Assembly: GCA_031267295.1 (NCBI GenBank)
Contig: JAIRZI010000031.1
Coordinates: 1-54,327, forward strand
From: Propionibacteriaceae bacterium
GTDB taxonomy: Bacteria > Actinomycetota > Actinomycetes > Propionibacteriales > Propionibacteriaceae
DNA length: 54,327 nt
Reading direction: 5' to 3'
The translations under genes were made by a program, and so were the position numbers. The notes under the pieces are model-generated. The model ran no database searches. It had not been told where the DNA came from and saw nothing but the letters and a program-made list of their open reading frames with translations. Below, piece by piece: positions 53,440-54,327 of the stretch; the first letter of the stretch is position 1, and every line of letters begins with the position of its first letter.

Positions 53440-54327
53440 GTGGACGAACTTACTTTGCAACACACCGCGATTGATGGGCTGTTGGTGATCGACTTAGTGT
53501 TATACACCGATTCGCGGGGCTGGTTCAAAGAGAACTGGCAACGAGAAAAGATGACAGCTCTGGGGTTGCCATCGGATTTCGTGCCGGTGCAACAGAACAT
53601 GAGTTTCAACACCAATCGGGGCGCAACTCGCGGAATCCATGCTGAACCTTGGGACAAACTGGTCTCACTGGCCAGCGGTCGGGTGTTCGGCGCTTGGGTT
53701 GATCTGCGCGCTGGTTCGCAAACGTTTGGAGTGAGTGTATCGTTTGAATTCGGCACTGATAAGGCGGTATTCGTGCCACGCGGAGTAGCCAACTCCTATC
53801 AGGCGCTGGAGGACGCTACTGCGTACTCCTATCTGGTGAACGAACATTGGTCTCTGGCTGCAAAGAACAGCTACACATTTGTGAACTTAGCTGACCCAAA
53901 CTTGCGAATCCCTTGGCCGATCCCACTCTGCGATGCCGAAATTTCTGACGCTGATCTGGCCCACCCGCTGCTCGCTGAAGTTTCCCCGATGCTTCCCAAA
54001 GTTACCATCATCATCGGTGCTGGCGGTCAACTGGGCACCGCGTTACAGGCCGAACTGCCCGACGCTGTGCCACTGACACAAGAAAAACTAGATTTACGTT
54101 TTCCAGAACAGATCGCGGCTTTCGACTGGAGTCAAGTAGGTGTTGTAATAAACGCCGCCGCCTACACCGCTGTCGATTCAGCCGAAACTGTCGAAGGCCG
54201 CCGGAACTGCTGGGATACCAACGTCACCGCTTTAGCTCGCCTGGTTCAAGTGTGCCAAGAACATCACATCACGCTGGTGCATGTCTCCACTGACTATGTC
54301 TTTGATGGCAGCAATGAAATGCATACC
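53440..54327 (+). CDS. fused RmlC-RmlD (dTDP-4-keto-rhamnose epimerase/reductase), partial
   Basis: The frame is open from a GTG at 53440 to the window end (296 codons, incomplete). Residues 1-180 are an RmlC-type cupin: DSRGWFKENWQREKM, VQQNMSFNTNRGATRGIHAE (the RGIH histidine), DKLVSLASGRVFGAWVDLR and VPRGVANSYQALED. From about 186 a Rossmann domain starts, VTIIIGAGGQLGTALQAEL, with INAAAYTAVDSAE and VHVSTDYVFDG, as in RmlD. One chain would therefore perform the last two steps of dTDP-rhamnose synthesis. Such fusions are known in Bifidobacterium and relatives. Confidence 0.93.
   Translation, partial: MDELTLQHTAIDGLLVIDLVLYTDSRGWFKENWQREKMTALGLPSDFVPVQQNMSFNTNRGATRGIHAEPWDKLVSLASGRVFGAWVDLRAGSQTFGVSVSFEFGTDKAVFVPRGVANSYQALEDATAYSYLVNEHWSLAAKNSYTFVNLADPNLRIPWPIPLCDAEISDADLAHPLLAEVSPMLPKVTIIIGAGGQLGTALQAELPDAVPLTQEKLDLRFPEQIAAFDWSQVGVVINAAAYTAVDSAETVEGRRNCWDTNVTALARLVQVCQEHHITLVHVSTDYVFDGSNEMHT

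Noticed and set aside
1-54327. CRISPR array or rRNA genes
   Set aside because: No regularly spaced repeat array and no rRNA-like sequence was seen on reading; only one tRNA was recognised.

Overview
The window looks like chromosome of a mid-GC member of the Actinobacteria, most likely of the Actinomycetaceae type. This rests on gene content and order: a HAIR element (HspR operator) in front of clpB; the neighbours tilS, a zinc-metalloprotease of the 'F420-associated' DUF2342 family and ppa; the dnaX-ybaB-recR block; an actinobacterial holin-X-like protein; an Ssd/Rv3660c-like ATPase leading a tad cluster; a LysM-BTAD protein in a second tad cluster; and an rmlC-rmlD fusion. The species cannot be read from the sequence. 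No rRNA, CRISPR array, intact transposase or prophage was seen.

Left end (1-6500): a gene-poor repeat zone, a LacI-type regulator with its own candidate operator, then a visibly more AT-rich minus-strand cassette. The cassette holds a lipoprotein, an ABC-FtsX fusion, an ABC ATPase and an FtsX permease. It resembles Firmicutes peptide or bacteriocin exporters and is decaying: two of its four genes are broken by frameshifts.

Housekeeping block (6480-31100): clpB behind a HAIR site, tilS, a DUF2342 metalloprotease, ppa and tRNA-Thr(CGT). Next comes a phosphonate-type ABC importer operon (phnD-phnC-phnE-phnE) followed by a cytoplasmic 5'-nucleotidase-like phosphoesterase, with 11-bp-phased repeats at the likely control points. 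Then dnaX-ybaB-recR, an orphan HTH antitoxin-like gene, two MFS exporters, a DUF885 hydrolase, a catalytically dead beta-lactamase-fold protein, a TRM11-like methyltransferase, a holin-X-like protein and a degenerate methyltransferase.

Tad region (31350-47320): two separate Tad/Flp secretion loci. Locus 1 (plus strand) has ssd, tadA, a 58-codon ORF that repeats the start of the next gene, and a fused tadB-tadC, with no pilin genes. Locus 2 (minus strand) is a tightly coupled operon: SAF/CpaB, CpaE, TadA, TadB, TadC, Flp-like pilin, TadE, a TadE-like protein and a LysM-BTAD membrane protein. Consensus DnaA boxes lie upstream of both loci. A tRNA adenosine deaminase and an acetate/succinate CoA-transferase sit between them. 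Locus 2 has pilins, and locus 1 may rely on them; neither has a prepilin peptidase here.

Right end (47320-54327): a type-2 isoleucyl-tRNA synthetase with GTHH in place of the usual HxGH signature, which predicts strong mupirocin resistance; a DHA2-type MFS exporter; and the divergent dTDP-rhamnose genes rmlA and rmlCD, the latter cut by the window edge.
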